A stretch of 64,000 nucleotides of DNA, taken from contig NZ_JAHZAA010000001.1 of assembly GCF_019424165.1 (NCBI RefSeq), forward strand, positions 1-64,000, read 5' to 3'. Under the pieces are notes generated by a model. The model was given only the letters and a program-made list of their open reading frames with translations. It had not been told where the DNA came from and ran no database searches. This document shows positions 52,701 through 61,604 of the stretch, piece after piece. Made by a program: the position numbers and the translations under genes. Source of the stretch: Desulfovibrio sp. (lineage in GTDB: Bacteria > Desulfobacterota > Desulfovibrionia > Desulfovibrionales > Desulfovibrionaceae). How positions within the stretch are numbered: position 1 is the first letter of the stretch; every line of letters starts with the position of its first letter.

Positions 52701-55034
52701 GGTGCTCGACAGCCCCACGCCCGCCACCATATGGGCAAGCCCCTGGCGTTCTACGGCCCCGTCCGCCACAACAGCCACATGGGGGCGCAGATCCTCAACG
52801 TCAGCGGAATCATGCTCCAGCGGCTTCAGGCGCAAGGTAAAAGAAATACTCGTTCCCTGGGGGGCGCATTCCACATTCAGGTAACAATTGTTGGTTCCGG
52901 CCAGCTCCCAGGCCCGTGCCAGAGCAAGGGTGGAGCGGTTGCGCGGCGGAATTCCCGTGCCTGTATCCGTCACCGTAAAAAGCAGATGCCCAGGGTCGGC
53001 GCTTTCCGGTACGCGCCGTACCGAAAGATGCACAGCCCCGCGCGATGTGGCCCGCACGGCGCTTTCCAGCAGAAGGCTGAGGGTTTCGCGCAGGGTCTGG
53101 GCCTGGCCTTCGTACATATGTCCCAGCAGGGGGGGCATATACCATGCAAGGCCGATCCCCGCATTCTCGGCAGCGGCACTGACGGCATCGTGCGCCTCGC
53201 GCACCATGTGCTGCAGATTGAACGAACTGCGGGGTTCGCCTATGCGGCTCTGATCAAGCCCTTTGCCGGGATTGTCCAGTGCATGGGCCATGTCGGCGGC
53301 AGCCTCAAGCATGTTTTCGGCGTACTGCCGCACCGCCGGGGGCAGGGCGCAATTGCCGAGGGCCGCTCCTTCGCGCAGCAGCCGTTCCAGCGGCGGGCGC
53401 AACGCATTTTCCCACAGGCAGGGGTCTGCCCCTGACGGAGCATGTTGCGCTGCTGTTGCAAAGCGGGCAGCCGGGGCAGCATCTTGCGACCAGGCTGCTT
53501 CATCAGAAGGCGCTGCACCCAGAGGAACATTACCGCCAGCCCCGCTCCAGCCGCCCTGACCGGAACTGCCCGACCCGGAACTATCCGGTCCGGGGGCGGG
53601 CGGCAGCAGGCGCAGATTCGGGTCATCCAGGGGCTGGTCAAGATTGATGACGCCGCCGTCCATAGAAAGGGATGCCTCCGCGCTCTTGCGGCCCGCAGCC
53701 TTGCCCGCTTCGTTGCCAGCGGAAAGCGAACCAAAGCCGTCCAGACCGGGCAGCGGAGAGTCTTTTTTCCTGCTCCCGCGCGCGGCATCATCATGCGCCA
53801 TATCGCGCGGAGCCCCGGTTCCCGCAATAATGAGAGCACTCAGGGCCGTTCCCCACAGCGGGGCGGAAGCCATGAGGTTGGCCGCATAGCCGCTGTCCAG
53901 GCCGAGAATTCCGGCGGCCACAAAGGCCGGTGGCAGCAGGCAGCCCAAAAGAAAGCGCCGTGCGCCCCCAAGGCCCATAACAGCCCCACCGACGGCGCTG
54001 GGGACGAATATGAGCGTACACAACGGCCACAGGGCAAGGTAGCGTATAAGCCAGCCGAAACCGGGCAGCAGGGGCAGCAGGGCCAACACCGCGCCCGGCA
54101 GCGAAAGCAGCACAAACTGCATGTCCAGCAAGCGCGAGCGCCCCTTGGTGCGCAGCAGATGGCGCCCCACGTGCGGCAGCAGCATGAGGGCCACGCCGGG
54201 GCTGAGCACCGCGGCGGCCTCCATCAGGGTTATGTGGCCGGAGCCGTAGGCGGGCATGCCCATGATGGCCTGCGCCAGCGCTGCGGCCACATAAAGCGCT
54301 GTCCATATGCGCCACTGCCCCCGTTCGGAAAGGCCGCGCAAAAGGCAGAGCAGCATAACCACGGCCATGGCCAGCACTGCCGCCGTACCCGCCAGACTGC
54401 CCCAATTGTTGGCGGCATCCTGCGGGGTGCGCAGCATGGGCTCAAACCACAGCCCGGGCAGCCCGTCAAGGCGGAGATAGCAGGTAAGCGGCTCATTTCC
54501 CGCCTCGGGCAGCAAAAGCACATCACGCTGACTGGGCGTTATTTCGCGCCATTCCACGGCATCGGTCAGAAGATTCGTGTGCGGCTCGTAAAGAACCGGG
54601 CCGTCAGGCACGCTGGCCCCCATATCAAGCAGCATGGCCCCGGGCTTTACCCCTTGCGGCAGGGGCGCCAGGGTAAAACGCAGCCACATGATGCCGGTGG
54701 AACGCGGCAGACCTTTCATCTGCAACGGCTGAAAGGCGCTGGCATTGACCGGAGCGGCCACCTCTTCCACATCCATAGTTCCGGTATGGTCGATGAAATA
54801 CTGAAGCCGGGGCAGCAAAGGGGCGCTTGGTGTAAGCAGAACCGGAGGAATCATGCTCTGTTGCGTACCTGCCGGGGCGGGCATGAGCATGGCCTCTGTG
54901 GGCGCGGCCCTGAGCGCGACCGCGGGCGACAGCAGCCAGCAGAGCGTCAGGCACAACAACAGGGTGCAAAGGCGCGGGGCAGAAGCGCAAAAAAGACCTT
55001 GCCCGGAGCAGGGGCCGGAATGGGGATGTGTCAT
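49707..55034 (-). CDS. Giant degenerate hybrid histidine-kinase-like protein
   Basis: 1775 residues. In order: signal peptide (1-44); periplasmic domain (45-210); about seven membrane helices (212-405); Gly/Ser-rich linker; DHp-like helices (about 545-620) where ENALRPPL stands in place of SHEIRTPL, so the phospho-His is Asn; an ATPase-like domain (640-740) that keeps DTGTGIPP but has LLLESAVRAT in place of the N-box NA; a receiver-like domain (753-868) without the phospho-Asp (LLLVAHAPMDG); an acidic Ala/Pro/Glu-rich stretch of about 800 residues with repeats such as EWVGEPMP (twice) and PDLFG; and an Hpt-like helix bundle (1681-1770) with ASGRIANES in place of AHxLKG. It is probably a signalling scaffold or pseudokinase. 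ATG 55034 follows TAGGA. Confidence 0.8.
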   Translation of the reverse strand: MTHPHSGPCSGQGLFCASAPRLCTLLLCLTLCWLLSPAVALRAAPTEAMLMPAPAGTQQSMIPPVLLTPSAPLLPRLQYFIDHTGTMDVEEVAAPVNASAFQPLQMKGLPRSTGIMWLRFTLAPLPQGVKPGAMLLDMGASVPDGPVLYEPHTNLLTDAVEWREITPSQRDVLLLPEAGNEPLTCYLRLDGLPGLWFEPMLRTPQDAANNWGSLAGTAAVLAMAVVMLLCLLRGLSERGQWRIWTALYVAAALAQAIMGMPAYGSGHITLMEAAAVLSPGVALMLLPHVGRHLLRTKGRSRLLDMQFVLLSLPGAVLALLPLLPGFGWLIRYLALWPLCTLIFVPSAVGGAVMGLGGARRFLLGCLLPPAFVAAGILGLDSGYAANLMASAPLWGTALSALIIAGTGAPRDMAHDDAARGSRKKDSPLPGLDGFGSLSAGNEAGKAAGRKSAEASLSMDGGVINLDQPLDDPNLRLLPPAPGPDSSGSGSSGQGGWSGAGGNVPLGAAPSDEAAWSQDAAPAARFATAAQHAPSGADPCLWENALRPPLERLLREGAALGNCALPPAVRQYAENMLEAAADMAHALDNPGKGLDQSRIGEPRSSFNLQHMVREAHDAVSAAAENAGIGLAWYMPPLLGHMYEGQAQTLRETLSLLLESAVRATSRGAVHLSVRRVPESADPGHLLFTVTDTGTGIPPRNRSTLALARAWELAGTNNCYLNVECAPQGTSISFTLRLKPLEHDSADVEDLRPHVAVVADGAVERQGLAHMVAGVGLSSTEARTMREALELNRENPALLLVAHAPMDGPAEYTMLEQFKQQAAEAGLPFCKALAVTSDDSRWEALADTGYTHALLEPVDKAAFATTVHEILEEAGIAGPDAVPDALQDAGPDAMRDADSRTVPPDAVDTQTDDGQASDDGVHISDGLAGSEAVAPANVLSAGLLLGAKGAVAPSAPLPDLFGTDQTWAAPNDAAPRLPDLTALPQILGLADQLGGNRTALADSPGLTATDNMTASPGTADDTVVSSGGSHAAVLAADAGVLLPHVPPVPEQPVADFDQRLAQEVPDLFGAAAGQERAPEPAPEHAPEFGADSIADTPAQAEMHAGGHDVTDAVPPAELLAADDAAAPSFVEQPADAPEEDTTSDAPGGDAEFIASAGLEGPAWGGEAPSVAEGAANGHETGGSAVPDQEEEPEAPADIAVQPETDAAGTGPDMMQDVADLEAQEEPLETLQTSAPEEQEAPGNPEEPEEVAEPQKEALSVPASAEGTASAEQSLPADDSAAPSFEDTDSVQAPELLVPAEANGGQQDAGEQDDVPAEKESDAPAAVAADSSVPAVGEHAESTGADVPAATTLAAAVSGSGMHAGQPVISVRGRIGEAVLRPVNAPRPDASAEANGGLSGLSGGLSDVLPTEAPGEEKAHHATDMPSGMALSSKDSSEEARKPEGYLDATYPGPVDAVPHEKLDWGDEWVGEPMPVGTPVSSSSPARANDAPLPAPAAGGYVSPSLARPGEWVGEPMPIDRNAIKESRPEPARPVPAASERRAIPWPGDAPAGQSAAAASRSSKPSSSQREMPRTATGRLILKLLGSTADTPPLVENAQEQPRRSTAAARPQGGDTGFRPASAGRNIAEDASIVDFIAGATPPSGGNDPVAGADVSEAGVQVASASSDAYAAPVAPPVQAQRPQQDETLLRLVERLDAAMQDAQRAYKGHNCPAVAEASGRIANESDGFGFRVLARMARCVERAARANDMSALRDLLPELAVAVERNRIALNPHHQGR

Positions 55035-55262
55035 TGGTATTTCCTACCTGTATTCTCTGGTCTTGCGCGGCAGGCCCGCTGCCGGGGCGCATCGTGCAAA
55101 ACAGGCGAGCGCGGGTTGCCGCGCCGCCGGAAAAGCCCGTCCGGGCGCCTGCGCCATGTGGCGTTCAGGCATCCCATGCGGCCGGAAACAGCAGCTTGCG
55201 GCCGCGCCGCACCGCACCATGCCCGGAGCCGGACGTATACATGCGTTCAATGTCGGTTCACT

Positions 55263-56033
55263 CTAATGCAGGTGCTGTATGAGCTCGGAAACAGGCTGGC
55301 CGTCCGGCGCGCGGGCATCAGGATTGACGCGCAAAAGCCGCTTCCAGGCCGCTTCGGCTTCATCCTTGCGCTTGAGGTCGTAATACAGCACCACGCCTTC
55401 GTTAAAAATGGCGTTTTCAAGGTCGGGCTGAAGCGCTGCGGCCTTACGGAAGCTTGCCACGGCATTTTCAAACTGCCCCAGCTCACGCTGCATAATGCCG
55501 AGATCAGTGACCACATGGGCATTGCCCGGCTCAAGGGCCAGAGACCGCTCATAGGCAGACACCGCCTTCTGGGCCTGCCCGGTATCAAAGTACAGGTTCC
55601 CCAGACCGGCCCAGCGGGAGGCGTCTCGGGGGTTTTCCAGCACAGCCTTTTCCAGTTCGCCAATGCGCGCCGCCAGCTCCGGCGAAACCTGCGGCATACC
55701 CGCCTGCGGCGCGGAGCGCATGCCGTCGGGGGTCTGCGTTGCCGGGGCCTGCGTCTGCGGCGCGGGCGCGGAACCTGGGGCTGAATCGTGCATCAGGGAC
55801 GGAATAAGGCTGCCCAGGTACAGGCCAAGCACAAGGGCGATGATCACCCCCATAATAAATACGCCCTTGCGCACCATGCCCTGGGGTGCGGCTTCCTGCT
55901 GGGCAGCAGGAGCGGCAGCCGGGACGGAGGCCTGGTTCGGGGGGCGTTTTTCGCGCGTATCTTGCTCGGTGGATGGTGACTGGGCCTGCTTGGGAGCGGG
56001 CGAGCCTTTGCTTTTGCTTTTACGACGGGCCAT
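55263..56033 (-). CDS. Membrane-anchored TPR protein
   Basis: 256 residues. Basic Pro/Ala/Gln-rich cytosolic tail (1-52), one membrane helix (GVFIMGVIIALVLGLYLGS, about 57-75), Pro/Ala/Gln linker, then about four tetratricopeptide units (ASRWAGLGNLYFDTGQAQKAVSAYERSLALEPGNAHVVTDLGIMQRELGQFENAVASFRKAAALQPD). The shape resembles NrfG/CcmI-type helpers that hold apocytochromes, and it lies just downstream of the ccm operon, though after that operon's terminator. ATG 56033 follows GAGG. Confidence 0.82.
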   Translation of the reverse strand: MARRKSKSKGSPAPKQAQSPSTEQDTREKRPPNQASVPAAAPAAQQEAAPQGMVRKGVFIMGVIIALVLGLYLGSLIPSLMHDSAPGSAPAPQTQAPATQTPDGMRSAPQAGMPQVSPELAARIGELEKAVLENPRDASRWAGLGNLYFDTGQAQKAVSAYERSLALEPGNAHVVTDLGIMQRELGQFENAVASFRKAAALQPDLENAIFNEGVVLYYDLKRKDEAEAAWKRLLRVNPDARAPDGQPVSELIQHLH

Positions 56034-56432
56034 ATGGTCCTCATTGGGGCATTTTCACATTGAGCGTGCGGCTGCAACGTGGGGAAAACACCTGCCCGGT
56101 GGGCCGGACATGTATGCGGCGGCAATCAGAAAACCTTGCATTAAAACGGCCCTGCCAGCCGCGTGAGCGGGCGTCCGCCAGAAAAATACCGCCGTGCCTT
56201 GCCTGCGCGGTCAGACACCGCGGAGAGCAGTTGAAAACCTTGGGGAACATCTACTCCCCCAGAAAAAAGCCCCTGACAGGCATGGCCGCCGCTTTTCCGC
56301 CAGCGGCGCGGCTGTCGGCGCACGGTACACAGCCTTTCACGGCAGAAACCGCCGGAGTGGAGAAATTCATGAACTGGCGACAGCCCGCACCCGGCGGCCG
56401 CGCCCTTTGCTGTAAAAGGTACAACCTGTAAA
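56034..56432. other. Intergenic region upstream of the TPR gene
   Basis: 399 bases between the ccm operon terminator and the TPR gene. A weak relative of the dispersed repeat lies near 56051-56080. No gene seen. Confidence 0.4.
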
Positions 56433-56476
56433 AAAAAGAGGCAAGCCCGCAGCTTGTGTGGAGGCTGCGGGCTTGC
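56433..56476 (-). terminator. Terminator of the ccm operon
   Basis: A 13-bp stem GCAAGCCCGCAGC/GCTGCGGGCTTGC with a 10-base loop. On the minus strand it is followed by CTC and eight T. It lies about 90 bases after the last ccm gene. Confidence 0.93.
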
Positions 56477-56567
56477 CCGGAATATATGCCTGGGCTGAAC
56501 CAGCCGGAGCGGCACAGCAGCGTCTGGGAACAGATGCAGTCAGCGTCCCCGGACAGTACGGCAGCGG

Positions 56568-57218
56568 TTACTGCGCTTTCGCGGGGGCTGCCGCCTTGCC
56601 TTTTGCCTTGTCCGCGGGAGCCGCATTGCCCGGCTGATCCGGCTGCTTCGGAAGCGGCGTTTTTTCCAGTTCCTGCATAATGGCTTTTTTCAGTTCTTCC
56701 GGCGCATTGGCATCATGCAGCCCCGCGCTCAGGTGTTTCACACCCTTGGCAGGGTCTTCGAGGTAATGGATATAGAGCACCCCAAGGCTGTAGCGCACCG
56801 AAGCCTCATCCTTGATGGCCAGCACTTTTTCAAGAGCCTCGGCGGCTTCCTTGTTGCGGCCCTGATTGTGCATGATGACACCGAGCAGATACAGCGGCTT
56901 TGAATTGCCCGTATCAAGCGTTACGGCCCGCTGGGCAAAGGTTTCCGCGGCTTCCCAGTTTTGCGCGCCGATGAGGTGCTCCACAAGGTGAACCATGGCC
57001 GTGCCGTCATTGGGATTTTCCGCCACCTGCCGCATGAGCTTGCCGATCTGCTGCGCCTCGCTGTCTTGAGCGGCCGCCGCGCGGGGCCGCCGCTGCTCCG
57101 TAAGCCCGGGGCTTTCAAAGCGTTCCTTGAGCGATACGGCCAGCATGACCATCAGGCCCAGGCCCAGCAGGATAATGAGCGCGCGAGATGAGGTATTGCG
57201 CTTTGAACTATCAGTCAT
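56568..57218 (-). CDS. TPR protein of the cytochrome c maturation operon (CcmI-like)
   Basis: 216 residues. One membrane helix near the N terminus (ALIILLGLGLMVMLAVSL, about 13-30), then tetratricopeptide units (NPNDGTAMVHLVEHLIGAQNWEAAETFAQRAVTLDTGNSKPLYLLGVIMHNQGRNKEAAEALEKVL) and an Ala/Lys/Pro-rich tail. Position after ccmD and architecture suggest the apocytochrome-binding role of CcmI/CycH. The start overlaps the end of ccmD by 8 bases. GGGAG lies 10 bases before ATG 57218. Confidence 0.85.
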   Translation of the reverse strand: MTDSSKRNTSSRALIILLGLGLMVMLAVSLKERFESPGLTEQRRPRAAAAQDSEAQQIGKLMRQVAENPNDGTAMVHLVEHLIGAQNWEAAETFAQRAVTLDTGNSKPLYLLGVIMHNQGRNKEAAEALEKVLAIKDEASVRYSLGVLYIHYLEDPAKGVKHLSAGLHDANAPEELKKAIMQELEKTPLPKQPDQPGNAAPADKAKGKAAAPAKAQ

Positions 57219-57348
57219 TGTTAAGAATCTCCCATTGGGCCAGGCGTGCTGCAAGGGAGCGCTGACGCGCGCCCATGAAGGCCAGGTAAGCGCCAAGGCC
57301 GATCCAGACGGCGGCATTGGCCATGATTATCCAGGTCAGGGTATCCAT
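57211..57348 (-). CDS. ccmD: Heme exporter small subunit CcmD
   Basis: A 45-residue protein: one membrane helix (MANAAVWIGLGAYLAFMG) followed by a basic/polar C-terminal helix (ARQRSLAARLAQWEILNND), the classic CcmD plan. It helps release holo-CcmE from the CcmABC complex. ATG 57348 has GGAGG 4 bases upstream. It lies between ccmC and the TPR gene, exactly where ccmD is expected, and its stop overlaps the next start. Confidence 0.88.
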   Translation of the reverse strand: MDTLTWIIMANAAVWIGLGAYLAFMGARQRSLAARLAQWEILNND

Positions 57349-57412
57349 ATATCCTCCGGGAATGCCTTACGGCCCTGCGGACCGGCGGCGCATGACGGCG
57401 CAGGCCGTGCGT

Positions 57413-58105
57413 TTACAGTCCTTCCGGCGTACATTGGCTCTGCTGCAGCCTGTCCAGGCGTGCGGCCAGGTCAAGCTGGCGTTTGCGCAGCCACACCAGC
57501 CCAGCCCATAACAAACCGAACGAAAGCACACAGGCTATGACGGTAAGGCGCATCTCCGGCTCAAGGCCGCCCTCCTTGCTGGCAAACACAGAAGGATGGA
57601 TGGAGCGCCATATGCGCGCGGACAAAAAAACCAGCGGCACATCCAGAAAGGCCACCACCCCCACCACCGCGCAAACCATATTGCGGCGCTGCGGCGGCAG
57701 ATCCAGCCCGCGCAAGACCAGATAGCCCGCATAGACGAACCACATGATCAGCGTTGTCGTGAGCCTCGGGTCCCACGTCCACCAGACGCCCCAGGAGCGG
57801 CGCGCCCACAGCATGCCCGTCACCAGGGCCAGGCCGCTCAGCAGCACGCCCACTTCGGCGGCAGCGGCGCACAGGCGGTCGGCGGCGGGATTGCGCCGCC
57901 ACAGGTAGGCAACAGAGCCGGCAAAGACCACCAGAAAGCTCATGAGTGCCCACCACGCCAGCGGCAGGTGGATGTAAAAGATTTTCTGCGCCAGCCCGAG
58001 GGTCTGCTCCACCGGGGCATAGGCATAAATGAGCCACTGGCAGGCGGCAAAGGCCAGACCGCCCAGAAATACCAGCAGTTGCGGCAGCGCCGAAAGCTTG
58101 GGCAT
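57413..58105 (-). CDS. ccmC: Heme handling protein CcmC
   Basis: 230 residues, six membrane helices. Presents heme to CcmE. The tryptophan-rich periplasmic motif reads WGVWWTWDPRLTTTLIMW (about residues 105-122), and the two heme-ligand histidines sit in FYIHLPLAWW and WRSIHPSV. The ATG shares a base with the ccmB stop (TAATG). The C terminus is longer and more charged than in E. coli (RKRQLDLAARLDRLQQ). Confidence 0.96.
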   Translation of the reverse strand: MPKLSALPQLLVFLGGLAFAACQWLIYAYAPVEQTLGLAQKIFYIHLPLAWWALMSFLVVFAGSVAYLWRRNPAADRLCAAAAEVGVLLSGLALVTGMLWARRSWGVWWTWDPRLTTTLIMWFVYAGYLVLRGLDLPPQRRNMVCAVVGVVAFLDVPLVFLSARIWRSIHPSVFASKEGGLEPEMRLTVIACVLSFGLLWAGLVWLRKRQLDLAARLDRLQQSQCTPEGL

Positions 58106-58782
58106 TATTCGTCTCCCGCGTAGATATGGCCGAACAGCAAAAGCCCGGCGCCCAGAAATACCGCGTCAAAAGCGGCCGCAACTCCAAGCCACGCGCCCGG
58201 CCCGTCGGGATTGGGCGCGCCCAGGGCCTGCGCCCCTACACTTATGCCCGCGAGCAGCAGGGGCGTCAGCAGGGGAAAAAGCACAATGCTCAGCAGTGAT
58301 TCGCGCGCGGCCTGCCCCTGGGCCAGCGCCCCCAGCAAAGAGCCCATGGCGCACATGCCCACATCCGTGAGCACGAGGGCGAGCAGTGCTTCGGGCAACG
58401 GCCCGCCAAGCTCCTGCCCCAGAAAAACCACACCCGCAGGCAGAAATACCACCTGCGCCAGCAACAGCAGCACAAGCCCGGCGCAGCCCTTGCCAAGCCA
58501 GACAGCCTGCACGGGCGCAGGGCAAAGCAACAGCCCCAGCCGGGCGCTGTTGACCTCTTCCAGGGCATACAACTGATTGAACACAAGCACCTGACAAAAG
58601 GCGGAACTGAGCCAGAACACGGCCGCCGCGCTTTGCGGTGTCATGCGTTCACCCACCCCCTGGGACAGGCTGAACACAAAAAGCAGCAGCAAACCCAGCA
58701 ACAGGGCCTGCACAAGCCCGCTACCGCGGGCCAGCGTCAACGAAAGGTCTTTACGGGCAATGGCCAGGGTCATGCGCAGCAT
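58105..58782 (-). CDS. ccmB: Heme exporter permease CcmB
   Basis: 225 residues, six membrane helices; permease partner of CcmA in the ABC complex. The N-terminal RKDLSLTLARGSGLVQALLLGLLLLFVFSLS and the middle WLSSAFCQVLVFNQLYALEEVNSARLGLLLCPAP match the family. The start overlaps the end of ccmA by 13 bases. Confidence 0.95.
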   Translation of the reverse strand: MLRMTLAIARKDLSLTLARGSGLVQALLLGLLLLFVFSLSQGVGERMTPQSAAAVFWLSSAFCQVLVFNQLYALEEVNSARLGLLLCPAPVQAVWLGKGCAGLVLLLLAQVVFLPAGVVFLGQELGGPLPEALLALVLTDVGMCAMGSLLGALAQGQAARESLLSIVLFPLLTPLLLAGISVGAQALGAPNPDGPGAWLGVAAAFDAVFLGAGLLLFGHIYAGDE

Positions 58783-59483
58783 TGCGGCCCCTCTGCGGGC
58801 ATGCCGGGCTGCCGCCCCACGCCACAGTCTCCAGCCGCCGAAATGCCTGCCACAGGCCCGTAGGCTTCAGGTGGGCCGTCATAGGCCAGCTTGCGCCCCT
58901 CAAGGGCAAGCAGCCTGTCGGCAAGGGGCGCATCACCCGCAAAATCATGGCTGATAAGAACAATACAGGCCCCCCGGGCGCGGGCAGCCACAACCTCACT
59001 GCGCAACAGCGACAACGAGGCCGCATCAAGCCCGGTTCCCGGCTCGTCCAGCAGCAGCAGGTCCGGCGTCTGCATGAGCACACGGGCCAGATTGAGCCGC
59101 TGCGCCATGCCGCGCGAAAACACACCGGCCCTTTCGTGGGCATAGGCTTGCAGCCCCACACGCTCAAGAGCCGCCACAAGGTCCTTGCGCGAAAGCGCCA
59201 GGCCGCAGGCGGTCCGCCAGAAATCAAGGTTTTCCAGCGCCGTGAGGCCGGGATACAAAAATGTGGCGTGGCCGAGGTAGCCCAGGCGCACCTGATCGCC
59301 CAGCCGGGCTTCACCCGCGCTTGGCCGGGAAAGCCCGGCCATTATACGCATGAGCGTGCTCTTGCCCGCACCGTTGCCGCCCACCAGCATGGTGACGCTG
59401 CCCCCGCTAAAGGCGCAGCTCACATCCTTGAAGATGACCTTGACCCCGTAGGTCTTGGCAACACGCGCAAGTTTCAGCACCAA
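58770..59483 (-). CDS. ccmA: Heme exporter ATPase CcmA
   Basis: 237 residues. ABC ATPase that powers release of heme-loaded CcmE. Walker A GGNGAGKST, signature FSRGMAQRLNLARVL (the usual CcmA variant of LSGGQ), Walker B LLLLDEPGTGLD and the switch ISHDF. The start is TTG 59483 or GTG 59480 behind CGGAG, 15 bases after ccmF. It has about 25 extra C-terminal residues with Cys-Cys near the end. Confidence 0.95.
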   Translation of the reverse strand: MVLKLARVAKTYGVKVIFKDVSCAFSGGSVTMLVGGNGAGKSTLMRIMAGLSRPSAGEARLGDQVRLGYLGHATFLYPGLTALENLDFWRTACGLALSRKDLVAALERVGLQAYAHERAGVFSRGMAQRLNLARVLMQTPDLLLLDEPGTGLDAASLSLLRSEVVAARARGACIVLISHDFAGDAPLADRLLALEGRKLAYDGPPEAYGPVAGISAAGDCGVGRQPGMPAEGPQCCA

Positions 59484-59498
59484 GAACGCTCCGGCGGG

Positions 59499-61478
59499 CT
59501 AGGCCGCGCCATGCTTGCCGCCGGACCCGCCATCGTCGGGCGCGGCGTCATCATCGTCCAGGCCGTCGGCCAGTTCCGCGGCCTCGGCAGCATCAGCGGG
59601 CTTACGGCGGCGCAGACCCAGAAGGGGCACAAGGCACATGATGGTTCCGCCTATCCACAGCCAGTTGACAAGAGGCTCCACGCTGAGCTTGACCACCACA
59701 TGGGAGTCTTCATCAAGCCCCAGCAAAGAGGCGTACAGCTCGTCCCCGAGGCTCGGAATCACGTCCACCTCGGAAAACTGCATGCTGCCGAATTTTTCGT
59801 ACAGACGGCGCTCCGGCGCCACAACGCCAAGCTCCTTGCCGTCCTTGCCGGTAATGCGCACCTTGGCGGCGATATACTCATAGCCGGGGCGGCGGCCTTC
59901 TTCCAGTTCCAGCAAAGTCGCCTTGTACCCGGCCAGCGTCTGGGTTTGCCCCACGGTAAAGTGGATGTCACGCTCAACCTTGTACGGCCCGGAAAAGGCT
60001 ATGCCGATGGCCATCAGCGCCATGCCGAGATGCGCGCCCAGCGCGCCGAGGCTGTTGGGCTGACGCCGCACGGACCTGTCAGCCAGTTGAAAGACCACGC
60101 CTGTGAGAATGGCTACGGACGACGCGGCTCCGAGCAGAGCCGTAGGCTGGCGGTAGCCCATAAACCAGATGGCCGCGCCGCTGACGGCAAAGGTGACCAC
60201 CACGGCGAAAAAGGCTTTTTTGTTGCGTATGCCTCCACCCCAGCCGAGCCAGGGGCAGGCCGCCATCATGAGCATGAGCAGTGCGCCCAGGGGCAGGCAC
60301 ACGCGATTGTAGAAATTGGCGTCAAGGCCGCGCGGGGCGGCAGACCACAGCTTGCTGATGACCGGCCACATGGTGGCCACAAGAATAATACCCGCAAGCG
60401 CCAGCAGCACCCAGGCCACAAGGGTGAGAAAACCCTCACGGCTGTCAAGGCCCGACAGGGGGCGGCCACGGCAGGGGCTTGCCAGCGGAACCCACAGGGA
60501 AACAGCCAGCCCCGCCAGGATGAACATGGTAAGGGGCGTCCCCACGCTGCCATCGCCAAAGGCGTGCACGGAATCAATAACGCCGCTGCGGACAAGATAT
60601 GTGGCAAAAAAGGCCGAAACCGTGGTCAGGGCCATCATGGCCACGTTGACGCGCCCGAGCTTGTTGCGGCGGTCTTCAACAATAAGGGTATGCAGGGCAG
60701 CGGAGGCGATGAGCCAGGGAATGAGCGAGGCGTTTTCCACCGGGTCCCAGGCCCAGTAACCGCCCCAGCCAAGTTCCATATAGGCCCACCACGCGCCAAG
60801 CACAATGCCCGCGGTAAGGAACAGCCATGCGAGAATGATCACCGGCCTCGCGATGCGGAACCATTCCCCTTCGGTATCAGCCTTGCCCGAAAGCGCCTGG
60901 GCCAGGGCAAGACACGCGGGAATGGTAAAACCGCCGTACCCGAGAAAGAGCAGGGGCGGGTGAATGATCATACCGGGGTTTTGCAGCAGGGGGTTCAGGC
61001 CGTTGCCATCGACCGGAACAGGGGTCTGGAGCATGAACGGATTGCTCCAGTTCGTGAGAATAAGGGCGAAAAAGGCCATGATCGTGTAAAAAAAGGCCCA
61101 GTACCACAGCCGCGTGGGGCGGCTGATGCCCTTATAGGCGCGCGTACATGCGAAAAGAGAACCGCTGACGCCAACGGCCAGCGCCCAGAAAAGCATGGAG
61201 CCGGGCTGGCCGGCCCAGAAAGCCGTAAGGCGGTAAAAGACCGGCAGGATGCGGTCGGTATAGCTGGCGACATACTGCACCTGAAAATCAAACCAGAAAA
61301 GCGCGTGCAGCAATATGGCCGAGGCAACAAGCAGAGCGCCGCTGACAGCGATATGCGCTTTTTCTACAAGACGCAGGGAGTCTTCACGTCCTTGCCACAG
61401 TTGCAGCAGGGCCAGACCGCCGCCGCCCAGGGAGGCGAGCAAGGCCAAAAGAAGGAGGGCAAAGGCAAAAACGTACAT
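59499..61478 (-). CDS. ccmF: Cytochrome c heme lyase subunit CcmF
   Basis: 659 residues with about 14-15 membrane helices. Joins heme to apocytochrome c in the periplasm. Tryptophan-rich signature GWGGYWAWDPVENASLIPWL (about residues 225-245), with heme-ligand histidines in IIHPPLLFLGYGG and ALHTLIV. The C-terminal Asp/Gly-rich tail is cytosolic. AAGGAG lies 4 bases before ATG 61478. No ccmH is present in the operon, as in other Desulfovibrio. Confidence 0.96.
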   Translation of the reverse strand: MYVFAFALLLLALLASLGGGGLALLQLWQGREDSLRLVEKAHIAVSGALLVASAILLHALFWFDFQVQYVASYTDRILPVFYRLTAFWAGQPGSMLFWALAVGVSGSLFACTRAYKGISRPTRLWYWAFFYTIMAFFALILTNWSNPFMLQTPVPVDGNGLNPLLQNPGMIIHPPLLFLGYGGFTIPACLALAQALSGKADTEGEWFRIARPVIILAWLFLTAGIVLGAWWAYMELGWGGYWAWDPVENASLIPWLIASAALHTLIVEDRRNKLGRVNVAMMALTTVSAFFATYLVRSGVIDSVHAFGDGSVGTPLTMFILAGLAVSLWVPLASPCRGRPLSGLDSREGFLTLVAWVLLALAGIILVATMWPVISKLWSAAPRGLDANFYNRVCLPLGALLMLMMAACPWLGWGGGIRNKKAFFAVVVTFAVSGAAIWFMGYRQPTALLGAASSVAILTGVVFQLADRSVRRQPNSLGALGAHLGMALMAIGIAFSGPYKVERDIHFTVGQTQTLAGYKATLLELEEGRRPGYEYIAAKVRITGKDGKELGVVAPERRLYEKFGSMQFSEVDVIPSLGDELYASLLGLDEDSHVVVKLSVEPLVNWLWIGGTIMCLVPLLGLRRRKPADAAEAAELADGLDDDDAAPDDGGSGGKHGAA

Positions 61479-61604
61479 GTGACTCCTTTTACCGGCCTCG
61501 TGGACCGTGCTGCGGGCTCATGCGCCTTACCGGACCCGGCAGGGCGCGCCCCATGCGCAATATGTCCGGCAATGCCGGGCCTGTTGTTCCATCAGGGGCT
61601 GACG

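Noticed and set aside
53442..55784. A 780-codon plus-strand open frame
   Set aside because: Antisense to the giant kinase-like gene and the TPR gene; composition is shadow-like and there is no ribosome site.
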